In this document: in pieces, positions 8,494-16,953 of the stretch
Layout: the number at the start of each line of letters is the position of its first letter
How positions within the stretch are numbered: the stretch's first letter is position 1
DNA from: Flavobacterium alkalisoli
GTDB taxonomy: Bacteria > Bacteroidota > Bacteroidia > Flavobacteriales > Flavobacteriaceae
DNA: 64,000 nucleotides
Reading direction: 5' to 3'
Assembly (NCBI RefSeq): GCF_008000935.1
Contig: NZ_CP042831.1
Span: 744,001-808,000, forward strand
Notes under the pieces: generated by a model
Database searches by the model: none
What the model was told of the DNA's origin: nothing
What the model saw: the letters and a program-made list of their open reading frames with translations, nothing else
Translations under genes and position numbers: made by a program

Positions 8494-8928
8494 TTATTTT
8501 GCCAGTACGGTTTTCATTTGTGCAGAGGCAATCTGCACTCCGCCTCTTTTTGTAATTATATCAACAAGGGTAATCCCCATAAATTCCTGTATAACCTTTA
8601 CTTCGGTAACCAGTTCTTCTCCGGCAAGGGGAAGCTCAAATACCTCTACATCCTTTATAGAACCTATATACCCAGTAGGTGCCGGTTCTTTTTTAAGATA
8701 AAACTGGTAACCTGTATATAATGCTACCGATTGGGCCATATGCTCTATAATGCCCGACTCTACAAAATTTCCTTCCTGTACAAAAATATTATCGTTAGGG
8801 ATTGTAAGTCCGGCTATTATGTTGTTTTCCTCAAAAAACAGGAGTTTGTCTACCATTACAAAAGGAGCCTTTTGTGGTATAAGACTCTCAACTAAGTTTT
8901 TTTCCAGAATTGATTCCATAATTAACAA
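8494..8928 (-). CDS. Dehydratase-like hotdog partner lacking the catalytic histidine
   Basis: 144 residues, same hotdog family as its neighbour. The FabZ-type motif reads IPQKAPFVMVD, so the catalytic His is replaced by Gln, while the Glu-containing GIIEHMAQS segment is kept. It is probably a non-catalytic or half-active subunit that pairs with the 8038-8487 protein. The first ATG (8928) overlaps the DarB-like gene by 7 nt. A second ATG at 8919 lies 2 nt after that stop and is equally possible, giving 141 residues. Confidence 0.8.
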   Translation of the reverse strand: MLIMESILEKNLVESLIPQKAPFVMVDKLLFFEENNIIAGLTIPNDNIFVQEGNFVESGIIEHMAQSVALYTGYQFYLKKEPAPTGYIGSIKDVEVFELPLAGEELVTEVKVIQEFMGITLVDIITKRGGVQIASAQMKTVLAK

Positions 8929-10052
8929 ACGGTTAAATAAGCAATTGAGTAGGTAAACCTACCGCTTTCAGGAACTATAAGTAACAGCTTTTGGCCTTTT
9001 TTAAGTTTGCGTGAAGCCATAATCTCTTCTACCATAAGGTATATTGAGGCAGAGCCTACATTACCCACAGTGCTTAGGTTCATAAACCACTTATCATTAG
9101 GCAGGTCAATCCCTTCTTCTAATAAAGCGTCGTACAGGCGGGTTGCAAAAAAGTTTGACGATACGTGCGGTAACAAATAATCTATATCACTATCACTCAC
9201 GCCATGCTTGTCTAAAGCAATTTTTGTACTTTTTGCTCCCAGCTTCAATACATATTTTTCAAGCAGTTTTACATCCTGCTTTACGGCAAAAACCGATTGT
9301 TTAAGCCACTCTTCGGCCTGATAATCCTGCCATGGTTTTATATTTCCGTCATCCATCTTATCACCCCCTGCATACATACATGCTTCCAGTTCATGGGCAT
9401 AAGAGAAAGACTCCATCCATTCTATCTTTAAAGAAATGTCGCCTGCAGGCTCATTTTCTAAAAGTAAAGCCCCAGCGCCGTCTGACAGCATCCATCTTAA
9501 AAAATCTTTTTTGAATGCTATTATAGGCTGCTCTTCAAGATTCTTAAGGTTTATAACTTCGTTATTGAATTTATCGGCAAGCATCCAGGTTGAAGACCTT
9601 TCAGACCCTGTGCAAACCGCATTTGATGTATTTCCTGATTTAACAGATAAAAATCCGTATTTAAGTGCATTCATACCGGCACAGCATACCCCCGAAGATG
9701 AATTAAGCTCTAATGAACGGTTGTCCATAAGCCCGTGTACCATTGCAGCATGCGACGGAAAAAGATTATCTGGCGACGATGTACCGCATGAAAGCAGTTC
9801 TACATCATTTTTTGTAAAGCGGCTGTCATACAGCTGCTCTATGGCAAGGTGTGTTAATTGTGCATTATTATGGGTAATAATACCATCTTTAATTGCGTAA
9901 TATCTGGAAGTTATTCCATTATTCCTTAACACTATTCTTCTCGCCTTAGAGGCAGTATCGTTTATCATGCCGAGTATGCCTTCCATCTCGTCATTAGAAA
10001 CTGCTTCATTTGGCAAATATTTACCTGCCTTTGTTATATAAACATTAAACAT
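8922..10052 (-). CDS. darB: KAS III-like ketosynthase, DarB-type
   Basis: 376 residues with the FabH/KAS III pattern: nucleophile Cys124 in GVCCAGMNAL, His in LLPHVSSNF and Asn in STVGNVGSASIYL. DarB enzymes join two beta-keto acyl thioesters in dialkylresorcinol formation, and the gene stands directly downstream of darA (17 nt), the order known from flexirubin and dialkylresorcinol clusters. It should build the resorcinol half of flexirubin. The symbol rests on the darA neighbourhood; as an isolated sequence it would only be called a KAS III-like protein. Confidence 0.82.
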   Translation of the reverse strand: MFNVYITKAGKYLPNEAVSNDEMEGILGMINDTASKARRIVLRNNGITSRYYAIKDGIITHNNAQLTHLAIEQLYDSRFTKNDVELLSCGTSSPDNLFPSHAAMVHGLMDNRSLELNSSSGVCCAGMNALKYGFLSVKSGNTSNAVCTGSERSSTWMLADKFNNEVINLKNLEEQPIIAFKKDFLRWMLSDGAGALLLENEPAGDISLKIEWMESFSYAHELEACMYAGGDKMDDGNIKPWQDYQAEEWLKQSVFAVKQDVKLLEKYVLKLGAKSTKIALDKHGVSDSDIDYLLPHVSSNFFATRLYDALLEEGIDLPNDKWFMNLSTVGNVGSASIYLMVEEIMASRKLKKGQKLLLIVPESGRFTYSIAYLTVC

Positions 10053-10068
10053 AGTATTCCCGGTGATT

Positions 10069-10980
10069 TTATACGCTATGTACGGTTTTAAAATATTTTA
10101 CCGTTTTCTTTATTTTATTTATTTTAAAAGGATAAGTAATCAGGTGCAATATATACACAATTGGCGATATAACCCATATAGCCAACACTAAATAGACCAC
10201 AAATACTTTAAGCCATTTTTTTCGGGTATTGGTACGTTTTATTATAAAAGCCGACCATTTACTGAATATAAAATTCCCCTTTTTATCTACTGCAACAAGA
10301 TACGGACTAACCCTTACGGCATCCTGAGCCAATAGCTTTTCCTGCAAATCATCATAATGATTGCTTTGCAATGCCTGCCCTATGGTATGCCCAAATTTTT
10401 GCGATTCGTCTATATCTTTTTGCGACACTCCCGGTAAAGGGAAAATGCCAAGATGTTTTTCTTTCTTTCCGCTAAACATCCACTCAACAATGGTAATAAC
10501 ACTTATAAGGTTACCCACACGGTCTACAAGTGCTATATTTCCTTTTAGCAAAGCACCGTTTTCTTTAAGCAGTGCCTTGATTTTTTCCTGCGCAAGAAAC
10601 CACATATTGCGGCTACCGCTTATGGTAACTACCGGTACACCCTGCAACAGCTGTTTTGCCTGCGGGCTTTTAAGGAAAGAATTTGCCGGGATAGACGGCG
10701 AAAGGAACCAAACCTGATAATGGAATAAAACCAGGTCGTATTTTTTATCTAAAATTTCCTGTGGTATCGGTTTTATTTGTGCGGGTATCTGCAAAAAGGA
10801 TTCGGGAAAAACATCAAAAAAAGATTCCTTCACCCAAGGAAAGGGAAAAGGCTTTTCCATTTCAATACAATAAAAGGAAACATCTACGTCCTGCATAGCC
10901 TCCAGGGGGCCTGTTATAGCATCAGCTATTTCCTTAAGCTGCCCTGACTGGGAGAAATAAACTACGAGAACATTTTTCAT
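10069..10980 (-). CDS. darA: Dialkylresorcinol-forming protein DarA
   Basis: 303 residues. The N-terminus VLVVYFSQSGQLKEIADAI is a flavodoxin-like phosphate loop. The rest (FHYQVWFLSPSIPANSFL, ISGSRNMWFLAQEKIK) matches proteins called dialkylresorcinol condensing enzyme DarA. A C-terminal hydrophobic stretch (about residues 253-275) suggests membrane association. With DarB it forms the 2,5-dialkylresorcinol ring. It is separated from the upstream acyltransferase gene by 50 nt, the widest gap in this part of the operon; I see no convincing promoter there. Confidence 0.85.
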   Translation of the reverse strand: MKNVLVVYFSQSGQLKEIADAITGPLEAMQDVDVSFYCIEMEKPFPFPWVKESFFDVFPESFLQIPAQIKPIPQEILDKKYDLVLFHYQVWFLSPSIPANSFLKSPQAKQLLQGVPVVTISGSRNMWFLAQEKIKALLKENGALLKGNIALVDRVGNLISVITIVEWMFSGKKEKHLGIFPLPGVSQKDIDESQKFGHTIGQALQSNHYDDLQEKLLAQDAVRVSPYLVAVDKKGNFIFSKWSAFIIKRTNTRKKWLKVFVVYLVLAIWVISPIVYILHLITYPFKINKIKKTVKYFKTVHSV

Positions 10981-11030
10981 TTAATTGTTATTAATAGTAA
11001 AAACAAACACTGTTTTAAACCTATATCTTA

Positions 11031-11909
11031 TTATTTAGACGCTTTCCAAAAATCAAAATAATTAAACCATTGCAATGGATATTTCTCTAGCATAGACTCT
11101 ACACTCTTAACATAAGTTGCAAGCAGCCCCTGAGCATCTCTGTGCTTTACTTCGGCTTCCCTTGCATACAAATGATAATGCAGGTTTTTCTCTTTCATTA
11201 CATAAACAAAAACAACCGGAACCTTAAGCCTTGAGGCTATAACAACCGGACCGGCAGGGAAATTAGCTTCTTTCCCTAAAAAAGGTTCTGTTAAAAACTT
11301 AACCCCTTCAAAATAACGATCGCCGGTAAGGCAAATAAGCTCGTTATTACTCAGCGCATTATTAATATCATAAACATGCGACAGATCTTCCTTTATAAGG
11401 ATAAACTTTACCTTAGAATGGGTTGAAATACTGTCAAGATATTCTTTTATGGCCTGATGCTCCATATCTGTAGTTACAAGATTAATCTGGAACTGGTCGT
11501 CAAGCTCAGAAAAGAAATACTCTGCAATTTCAAAATTCCCAATATGTGCACTTATAAGCACGCCTCCCTGCTTTTTAGCCAGAAGGTCTTTTAATGTTTC
11601 AACTCCGTCAAACTCATATGTAAACTTATCTCTTAAACCGGCAGATATAGCCGTTTTATCAATAAGCGTTTGTCCAAAAGTATAATAACTCTGGTAAACC
11701 ATTCTTTTTGCCTTACCACGTGAATAGCCAAGCCTCTCATGGAAATAATAAAAAGTAGCCCTGTTTATTTTCCTGAGAAATAAAAAATAGTATGTGGCAA
11801 CAAAATAAAGAACAAAGTAGGAGGTCTTTACACCAAAGTTCCTGATACAAAACACAAATATTTTATACCCAAGAAGATTACCTTTAGATTTACCATCCCA
11901 TTCACTCAT
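11031..11909 (-). CDS. LpxL/HtrB-like acyltransferase
   Basis: 292 residues of the lipid A late-acyltransferase family. The catalytic HxxxxE motif is His122-Glu127 in ISAHIGNFEIAEYF. An N-terminal hydrophobic region around residues 28-46 would anchor it in the inner membrane. Such acyltransferases are regular members of aryl-polyene clusters, where they are thought to attach the polyene to a lipid or sugar acceptor rather than modify lipid A. The ACP gene lies 6 nt upstream, so ACP-bound polyene is the likely donor. The acceptor cannot be seen from sequence. Confidence 0.85.
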   Translation of the reverse strand: MSEWDGKSKGNLLGYKIFVFCIRNFGVKTSYFVLYFVATYYFLFLRKINRATFYYFHERLGYSRGKAKRMVYQSYYTFGQTLIDKTAISAGLRDKFTYEFDGVETLKDLLAKKQGGVLISAHIGNFEIAEYFFSELDDQFQINLVTTDMEHQAIKEYLDSISTHSKVKFILIKEDLSHVYDINNALSNNELICLTGDRYFEGVKFLTEPFLGKEANFPAGPVVIASRLKVPVVFVYVMKEKNLHYHLYAREAEVKHRDAQGLLATYVKSVESMLEKYPLQWFNYFDFWKASK

Positions 11910-11915
11910 GTTTTA

Positions 11916-12164
11916 TTATTTAGCTTTTATCTTATTTTCTATAAGATCGTAGAAGTTTTGAAATGTAGAAATGCCTACAAAATCAGCTTCACCAAGTTTT
12001 ACACCAAAGTTAGACTCTACAGTAACAACCAGGTCTACATAATCCAGGCTGTCAAGTCCCAGAGTATCTTTTAAAACTGCATCAGGTGTTATAACATCTG
12101 CATCAACCTCAAACTCATCGATTAAAAAATCATTAATCTTCTCAATAATTACTGATTTGTCCAT
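11916..12164 (-). CDS. Acyl carrier protein of the pigment cluster (ACP-2)
   Basis: 82 residues with ACP fold signature and attachment Ser39 in TLGLDSLDYVDLVVTVE. It lies 9 nt after the KS at 12174 and 6 nt before the acyltransferase gene. That placing suggests it is the carrier that both the KS and the acyltransferase use. It differs from ACP-1 in the motif and in helix charge, so they may be dedicated to different steps. Confidence 0.92.
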   Translation of the reverse strand: MDKSVIIEKINDFLIDEFEVDADVITPDAVLKDTLGLDSLDYVDLVVTVESNFGVKLGEADFVGISTFQNFYDLIENKIKAK

Positions 12165-12173
12165 ATATAATTT

Positions 12174-13391
12174 TTATACTTTTTTTACTATTAAAGCCGA
12201 ATTTGTACCTCCAAACCCAAATGAATTCGACAAAAATATATTAATTTCCTTATTAATCACAGAAGACGCTAAATTTAATTTAGCCGAGTCTTCATCACCC
12301 TTTTCAAAGTTTATATTAGGCGCAATAAACGAATTTTGCATCATCAAAATCGAGTATATAACCTCACTTGCACCTGCCATCCAGCACTCATGTCCTGTCA
12401 TAGATTTGGTAGAGCTTACATAAGGCTTATTACCAAATATCTCATAGATAGCTTTGGCCTCATTAGCATCTCCCACAGGTGTAGATGTAGCATGTGCATT
12501 TATATAATCTATATCTTCTGCTTTCACGCCCGATTGTTCAATCGCTTTGCGCATTGCACTTGCAGGCCCCTCAACATTTGGTGTAGAGATATGGCCTCCG
12601 TTTGAAGAGAAACCATAACCAATAATTTCGGCTAAAATAGGAGCTCCCCTTTTTACTGCCGACTCGTAGCTTTCCAAAACAAGTGTGGCACCGCCACCGC
12701 TTGGAACTAAACCGTTGCGTGATGCATCAAATGGCCTTGATGCCTTGGTAGGTTCTGCCTCGTCCGGAGAAAATACACCCAAACCGTCAAAGCTACCCAT
12801 CGCATATTTATTGATTTCCTGAGCACCTCCGCAAATAATGCAATCCTGTAAACCGCTTTTAATAAGATGGTACCCCATACCTAATGAGTGCGATCCGCTG
12901 GCGCAGGCTGCACTTACTGTCATGTTAATACCCCTTAGCCTGAAAATGGTAGAAAGGTTCATAGTTACGGTAGAGTTCATAGACTTAAATATAGCTCCCG
13001 AACCTATTAATGCTGTATCTTTCTTTTCCCTGATAATATCGGTAGCATCTATAATAGCTTTAGAAACACTGTCGTTTCCATACAATATACCTACCTCGTT
13101 TTTATCAAGAAAATCGTCGTCTATACCCGCCTGTTTTAACGCCTGAATCGTTGCCATATAAGCATACTCGGTCTCTTCACCTATACTTATACGCTGACGT
13201 CTGTTTAATAAATCCTTAAGCTCGGGTTTTGGAACCAGACCTGTTAGGGCCGACCTAAAACCAAATTCTTTTCTTTCTTCATCATACTGAATTCCGGACT
13301 TACCATTATATAAAGAGTTCTTTACCTCTTCTAACGAAGTTCCAATACAGGAATAAATTCCCATTCCGGTAACTACTACTCTTCTTTCCAT
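12174..13391 (-). CDS. Beta-ketoacyl-ACP synthase (FabF-like, third active KS)
   Basis: 405 residues with an intact triad: Cys163 in AACASGSHSL, His300 in NAHATSTPVGD and His334 in STKSMTGHECWMAGASE. The C-terminus SFGFGGTNSALIVKK is that of FabF/FabB enzymes. This is the most FabF-like ketosynthase in the cluster and lies between the ketoreductase and ACP-2 genes, an arrangement resembling a small fatty-acid-type extension unit. It probably catalyses the repeated elongation with malonyl-ACP. Assignment to the polyene or the alkyl branch is open. Confidence 0.9.
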   Translation of the reverse strand: MERRVVVTGMGIYSCIGTSLEEVKNSLYNGKSGIQYDEERKEFGFRSALTGLVPKPELKDLLNRRQRISIGEETEYAYMATIQALKQAGIDDDFLDKNEVGILYGNDSVSKAIIDATDIIREKKDTALIGSGAIFKSMNSTVTMNLSTIFRLRGINMTVSAACASGSHSLGMGYHLIKSGLQDCIICGGAQEINKYAMGSFDGLGVFSPDEAEPTKASRPFDASRNGLVPSGGGATLVLESYESAVKRGAPILAEIIGYGFSSNGGHISTPNVEGPASAMRKAIEQSGVKAEDIDYINAHATSTPVGDANEAKAIYEIFGNKPYVSSTKSMTGHECWMAGASEVIYSILMMQNSFIAPNINFEKGDEDSAKLNLASSVINKEINIFLSNSFGFGGTNSALIVKKV

Positions 13392-13408
13392 GTTATAATT
13401 TGGTTATG

Positions 13409-14140
13409 TTAAGAATATATACCTCCGTTAATATTTATTACCTCACCTGTTATATATCCGGCTTTTCTTGAAGCAAGGAAGCTAACAAGGTCTGCCACTT
13501 CTTCTGCTTCACCAAAACGGTTTGCAGGAACCAGCTTAACCAGTTCTTTTTCATCCAGCTCTCCGGTCATATCTGTTTTTATAAAGCCCGGAGCAACAGC
13601 ATTAACCGTAATATTACGTTTTGCCACTTCCTGAGCCAGTGCTTTAGTCGCTGCAACAACAGCTCCTTTTGCAGCAGAATAGTTGGTTTGTCCCGGTGTT
13701 CCTTTTACCCCCGAAACCGAAACCATATTTATAATCCTGCCATATTTGTTACGCAATAGTTTTTGTATAAAAAAGCTGGTAACATGATAAAAGCCGTTAA
13801 GGCTGGTATTGATAACCTGAGACCAGTCGTCGTTAGACATCCACATAAAAAGGCCGTCTCTTGTTATACCTGCATTATTAACTATTACCTCTACAGTTGC
13901 ATCAGGATTATTATCCTGCCATTCCTGCAATACATTTTTAACTTCATCGGCATTAGCCACATCAAATTTCAGTAACTCACCTGTAGCCCCGTTTTCAATT
14001 ACCTTTTGTAATGTTTCTTCGGCTGCTGCCAGGTTAGACTGGTAATTGATAAGAATATGGTAATCGCTCTCTGCTGCCAGTTTTTGACAAATAGCACGAC
14101 CTATACCTCTTGAACCACCTGTAACTAATGCACACTTCAT
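13409..14140 (-). CDS. 3-oxoacyl-ACP reductase, FabG-like
   Basis: 243 residues, short-chain dehydrogenase. The cofactor loop TGGSRGIG is at residues 7-14, NNAG follows in the middle, and the Ser-Tyr-Lys catalytic set appears in MVSVSGVKGTPGQTNYSAAKGA. The C-terminus YITGEVININGGIYS is typical of FabG. It reduces 3-oxoacyl-ACP with NADPH before dehydration. The gene is 17 nt upstream of the KS and 12 nt after the WG-repeat gene. Within this operon it is most likely the dedicated ketoreductase of polyene synthesis and not the housekeeping fabG. Confidence 0.9.
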   Translation of the reverse strand: MKCALVTGGSRGIGRAICQKLAAESDYHILINYQSNLAAAEETLQKVIENGATGELLKFDVANADEVKNVLQEWQDNNPDATVEVIVNNAGITRDGLFMWMSNDDWSQVINTSLNGFYHVTSFFIQKLLRNKYGRIINMVSVSGVKGTPGQTNYSAAKGAVVAATKALAQEVAKRNITVNAVAPGFIKTDMTGELDEKELVKLVPANRFGEAEEVADLVSFLASRKAGYITGEVININGGIYS

Positions 14141-14152
14141 AAATTATATTTT

Positions 14153-15265
14153 CTATTGTTTAAACAATTCGGCGTTATCAAACCACTTACCTGTAAATAG
14201 CTGCCCTTTAGTATCTAAAAAGCCCCATTTCTTTTTACTGTTTTTAACTCTAACCAAGCCATCTATGAAGCCTTTTTCTTCTTTACCAAAAATAGAGCCA
14301 ATGGATGCAGCTGTTATATCATATTCAGTTGGGATTATTATTTTACCCGTTGTATCTATAAAGCCCCAGTTTTTTAATTTTACGGGAGCAAGCCCGTCTT
14401 CACTAAAAACTTCGGCATCATCATATACGGCATCAACAATCAGGTTACCCGAAGTATTTACATAACCCCATTTTTTACCTACCAAAACCGGAGCCAGATT
14501 TTTAGAAAAAGCTTTTACCTTATCAAATTTCGGTTCTATTACCCAGTTACCTTTAGTATCTATAAAACCTATTTTTTTATCTTTTCTGGCATAAGTGATA
14601 TCCTGGGCATAAAAATCCCAAATCTTATCTACACCTTCAATCGCCTTAAACTTTCCTGCTGTTATAAGGCCAAAAGCATCTCCGCTTTTTGCCCATGTAA
14701 TATTCTTGTACAAGTTACCTATTTCTTCATACTGTAACTCAATAACAACTTTTCCGGTTTTGTCTATAATACCCCATTTGCCATCATTTTTTACTCGGGC
14801 ATAATCGCCTTCAAACGATTTTATAACGTCGTATTTATAATCAACTATAACAGCACATTTGGCGTTCATCAATCCTACTTTCTCACCTTTGCGTATTATG
14901 GCTACACCGTCCTCAAAATCATAATACTTATCTGTAGCAGGAGTCTCTACAGTTTCACCTTTTTTATTAATGTAAAAACGTTTTCTGTCTTTAGATACCA
15001 CACAAAGGCCACTGTTAAAATACTCTACATCATCAAAACCGGCAGGAATTGCCAGCTCCCCGTTAGTATTGATAAAACCCCACTTACCATCAACATTTAC
15101 AGCGGCAAGCCCATCTGAAAAATCTTTGGCCTTATCATACTGTGGTTTTATGGCAAACTCACCTTTTTTATTTAAGTAACCTACCTTACCATCCAGCCTT
15201 ACCAGTGCCAGTTGTGCAAAGGCAAACTGAGTACAAAACAAAAGAATAAGAACAATTTTTTTCAT
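14153..15265 (-). CDS. WG-repeat secreted protein inside the pigment operon
   Basis: 370 residues. A signal peptide (KKIVLILLFCTQFAFAQ) is followed by about ten repeats of the WG type with a core such as KWGFINTNGELAI, KWGIIDKTGKVVIE and NWGFIDTTGKIIIPTEY. WG repeats form beta-rich extracytoplasmic domains in many Bacteroidota proteins; their function is poorly known. It sits between the tyrosine ammonia-lyase and the fabG-like gene on the same strand (39 and 12 nt gaps), so it is likely co-transcribed with pigment genes. It may bind or chaperone the pigment outside the inner membrane, which is speculation. Confidence 0.85.
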   Translation of the reverse strand: MKKIVLILLFCTQFAFAQLALVRLDGKVGYLNKKGEFAIKPQYDKAKDFSDGLAAVNVDGKWGFINTNGELAIPAGFDDVEYFNSGLCVVSKDRKRFYINKKGETVETPATDKYYDFEDGVAIIRKGEKVGLMNAKCAVIVDYKYDVIKSFEGDYARVKNDGKWGIIDKTGKVVIELQYEEIGNLYKNITWAKSGDAFGLITAGKFKAIEGVDKIWDFYAQDITYARKDKKIGFIDTKGNWVIEPKFDKVKAFSKNLAPVLVGKKWGYVNTSGNLIVDAVYDDAEVFSEDGLAPVKLKNWGFIDTTGKIIIPTEYDITAASIGSIFGKEEKGFIDGLVRVKNSKKKWGFLDTKGQLFTGKWFDNAELFKQ

Positions 15266-15304
15266 GGGTGTGTAAATTAAGGTCTTTAATTGTTGTTTTA
15301 TTTT

Positions 15305-16822
15305 CTATCTCATAAGATATTCCTTAATAGACTGTACATAAGGGTACAAAGGTCTGTCATCTGAAATTACAGGGAATATCGCTTTAATATCATTATATAG
15401 TTTTGCCGTAGCTGGCGAAACTTTGTCTTTATATCCCAGGGCATCTATACCCTGAACAATTGCCATTGCTTCTATAGCCAATACCTCATAAGCATTTTCT
15501 ATAGTTTTTGCTGTTAGCAGGGCTGCATTAGTACCCATACTAACAATATCCTGATTGTCATTGTTATTAGGTATGCTGTGTACATACATAGAGTTAGACA
15601 GCATTTGGTTTTCGGCAGTTGTAGAAACGGCTGTAAACTGTACTCCCTGAAGCCCAAAGTTAAATCCTAATTTACCAAGATTTACAAATGGAGGCAACAG
15701 CTCATTAATTTTAGCATTCATCAGGTAGTTTAACTGGCGCTCTGCAAGCATCGATAATTTTGTAACTACCAGCCTTAGCTTATCCATTTCAAGCGATATA
15801 TAATCTCCGTGAAAGTTTCCGCCGTGGTATACCTGCCTGTTCTTCACATCTATAATAGGGTTATCGTTTGCCGAATTGATTTCATTTTCAAGAACCTCAG
15901 CGGCATTTTCAATTGTGGTAAGAACCGGCCCCAGTATTTGAGGCACACAACGCAGGGAGTAATATTCCTGCACTTTTTCCTTAAATACGGTTTCATTATT
16001 TTCTCCCTTATAAAGGTGGTCTTCTCTTTTCCTTATCAGTTGGCTTCCTTCAAGGTGTTCCCTCATTCTGTTAGCCACTTCCTGCTGTGCCTTATGTAAT
16101 TTAGCACCGTTAAGTTCCTGAGACAAATGATCATCATAAGCCCTGACCATCTCATTAATGGCTGCAGAAAATTTAAGCGACCAGTTTAAAAGCTTTTTAG
16201 CATTGGCAAGGTTAACAACACCTATTCCCGTCATTACCGATGTACCGTTCATAAGTGCCAACCCTTCGCGTATTTCTACATGAATAGGCTGTAGCCCTTC
16301 GGCAGCAAAAACTTCTGAAGTTGCTTTTCGCTCACCTTTATAGAAAACTTCACCTTCACCTATAAGCACAAGGGCTAAATGTGCAAGCTGCACTAAATCT
16401 CCACTGGCTCCCACTCCGCCATGTTCAAATATAAGCGGGGTGATATCTCTGTTTAGTAATTCCTGCATTAAGTGAATTACAGAAGGATGTACTCCCGAGT
16501 TACCTAATGCCAGTGTATTTAGACGTGCCAGTATAGCCGATTTTACAAAAACAGGTGATAAAACCTTTCCTGTACCGGACGAATGGCTTCTTATTAAATT
16601 GTACTGTAACTGTACCCTGTCTTTATCTTCAATGCGGTATTGAGCCATAGGGCCAAAACCTGTGGTAACACCATATATTATTTTATTAGCCGAGAATTCC
16701 TTTAAGAAATCGAAACTTTGAGAAACTCTTTCAAGCACTTCTGCACTAAGCTCAACAGTTTCATTTTCAAAGATGAAAGATTCAAATTGTTCAAGGCTTA
16801 AATATTGGTTTATCTTACTCAT
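15305..16822 (-). CDS. Tyrosine ammonia-lyase (HAL/PAL/TAL family) for the aryl starter
   Basis: 505 residues. The MIO prosthetic group forms from Ala139-Ser140-Gly141 in HGGVGASGDLVQLAHLAL. Tyr50 and the GVTTGFGP loop are present, as is SIPNNNDNQDIVSMGTNAA of the family. The selectivity position reads RSHSSGTG with His80, the residue linked to tyrosine preference, and the protein is recalled as very close to the characterised F. johnsoniae TAL. It should convert L-tyrosine to 4-coumarate, the starter of the aryl polyene. It is the first gene of the operon; a -7 type TACATTTG lies upstream on the minus strand at 16907-16914. Confidence 0.93.
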   Translation of the reverse strand: MSKINQYLSLEQFESFIFENETVELSAEVLERVSQSFDFLKEFSANKIIYGVTTGFGPMAQYRIEDKDRVQLQYNLIRSHSSGTGKVLSPVFVKSAILARLNTLALGNSGVHPSVIHLMQELLNRDITPLIFEHGGVGASGDLVQLAHLALVLIGEGEVFYKGERKATSEVFAAEGLQPIHVEIREGLALMNGTSVMTGIGVVNLANAKKLLNWSLKFSAAINEMVRAYDDHLSQELNGAKLHKAQQEVANRMREHLEGSQLIRKREDHLYKGENNETVFKEKVQEYYSLRCVPQILGPVLTTIENAAEVLENEINSANDNPIIDVKNRQVYHGGNFHGDYISLEMDKLRLVVTKLSMLAERQLNYLMNAKINELLPPFVNLGKLGFNFGLQGVQFTAVSTTAENQMLSNSMYVHSIPNNNDNQDIVSMGTNAALLTAKTIENAYEVLAIEAMAIVQGIDALGYKDKVSPATAKLYNDIKAIFPVISDDRPLYPYVQSIKEYLMR

Positions 16823-16906
16823 TTATAAAATCAATTACTTTATTTTTTGCAAAAACAACACTTTTGTTTTGAATAACCAAATTGTCTTTTAATTTTACAG
16901 GGGCTA

Positions 16907-16914
16907 CAAATGTA
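16907..16914 (-). promoter_or_regulatory. Candidate -7 element for the pigment operon
   Basis: The minus strand reads TACATTTG, an exact match to the Bacteroidota -7 consensus TAnnTTTG, about 85 nt before the ammonia-lyase start. No clear TTTG -33 box is found at the expected distance, so the call is tentative. A weaker plus-strand candidate for the flavoprotein gene (TTTTG at 16867-16871 and TAATTTTA at 16890-16897) lies in the same gap, so the two transcripts may diverge with overlapping promoters. Confidence 0.35.
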
Positions 16915-16953
16915 GAAATTTTTAAGAAAAATTTAAGACACATAAAAACTTAT

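Noticed and set aside
14153..15265. WG repeats considered as a tandem DNA repeat array
   Set aside because: The repeats are conserved at protein level but divergent in DNA, and the frame is open with a signal peptide, so it is a gene.
16882..16953. N-terminal extension of the flavoprotein
   Set aside because: It begins at or before the predicted -7 element and shifts the FAD loop away from the N-terminus. The ATG at 16954 is the better start.
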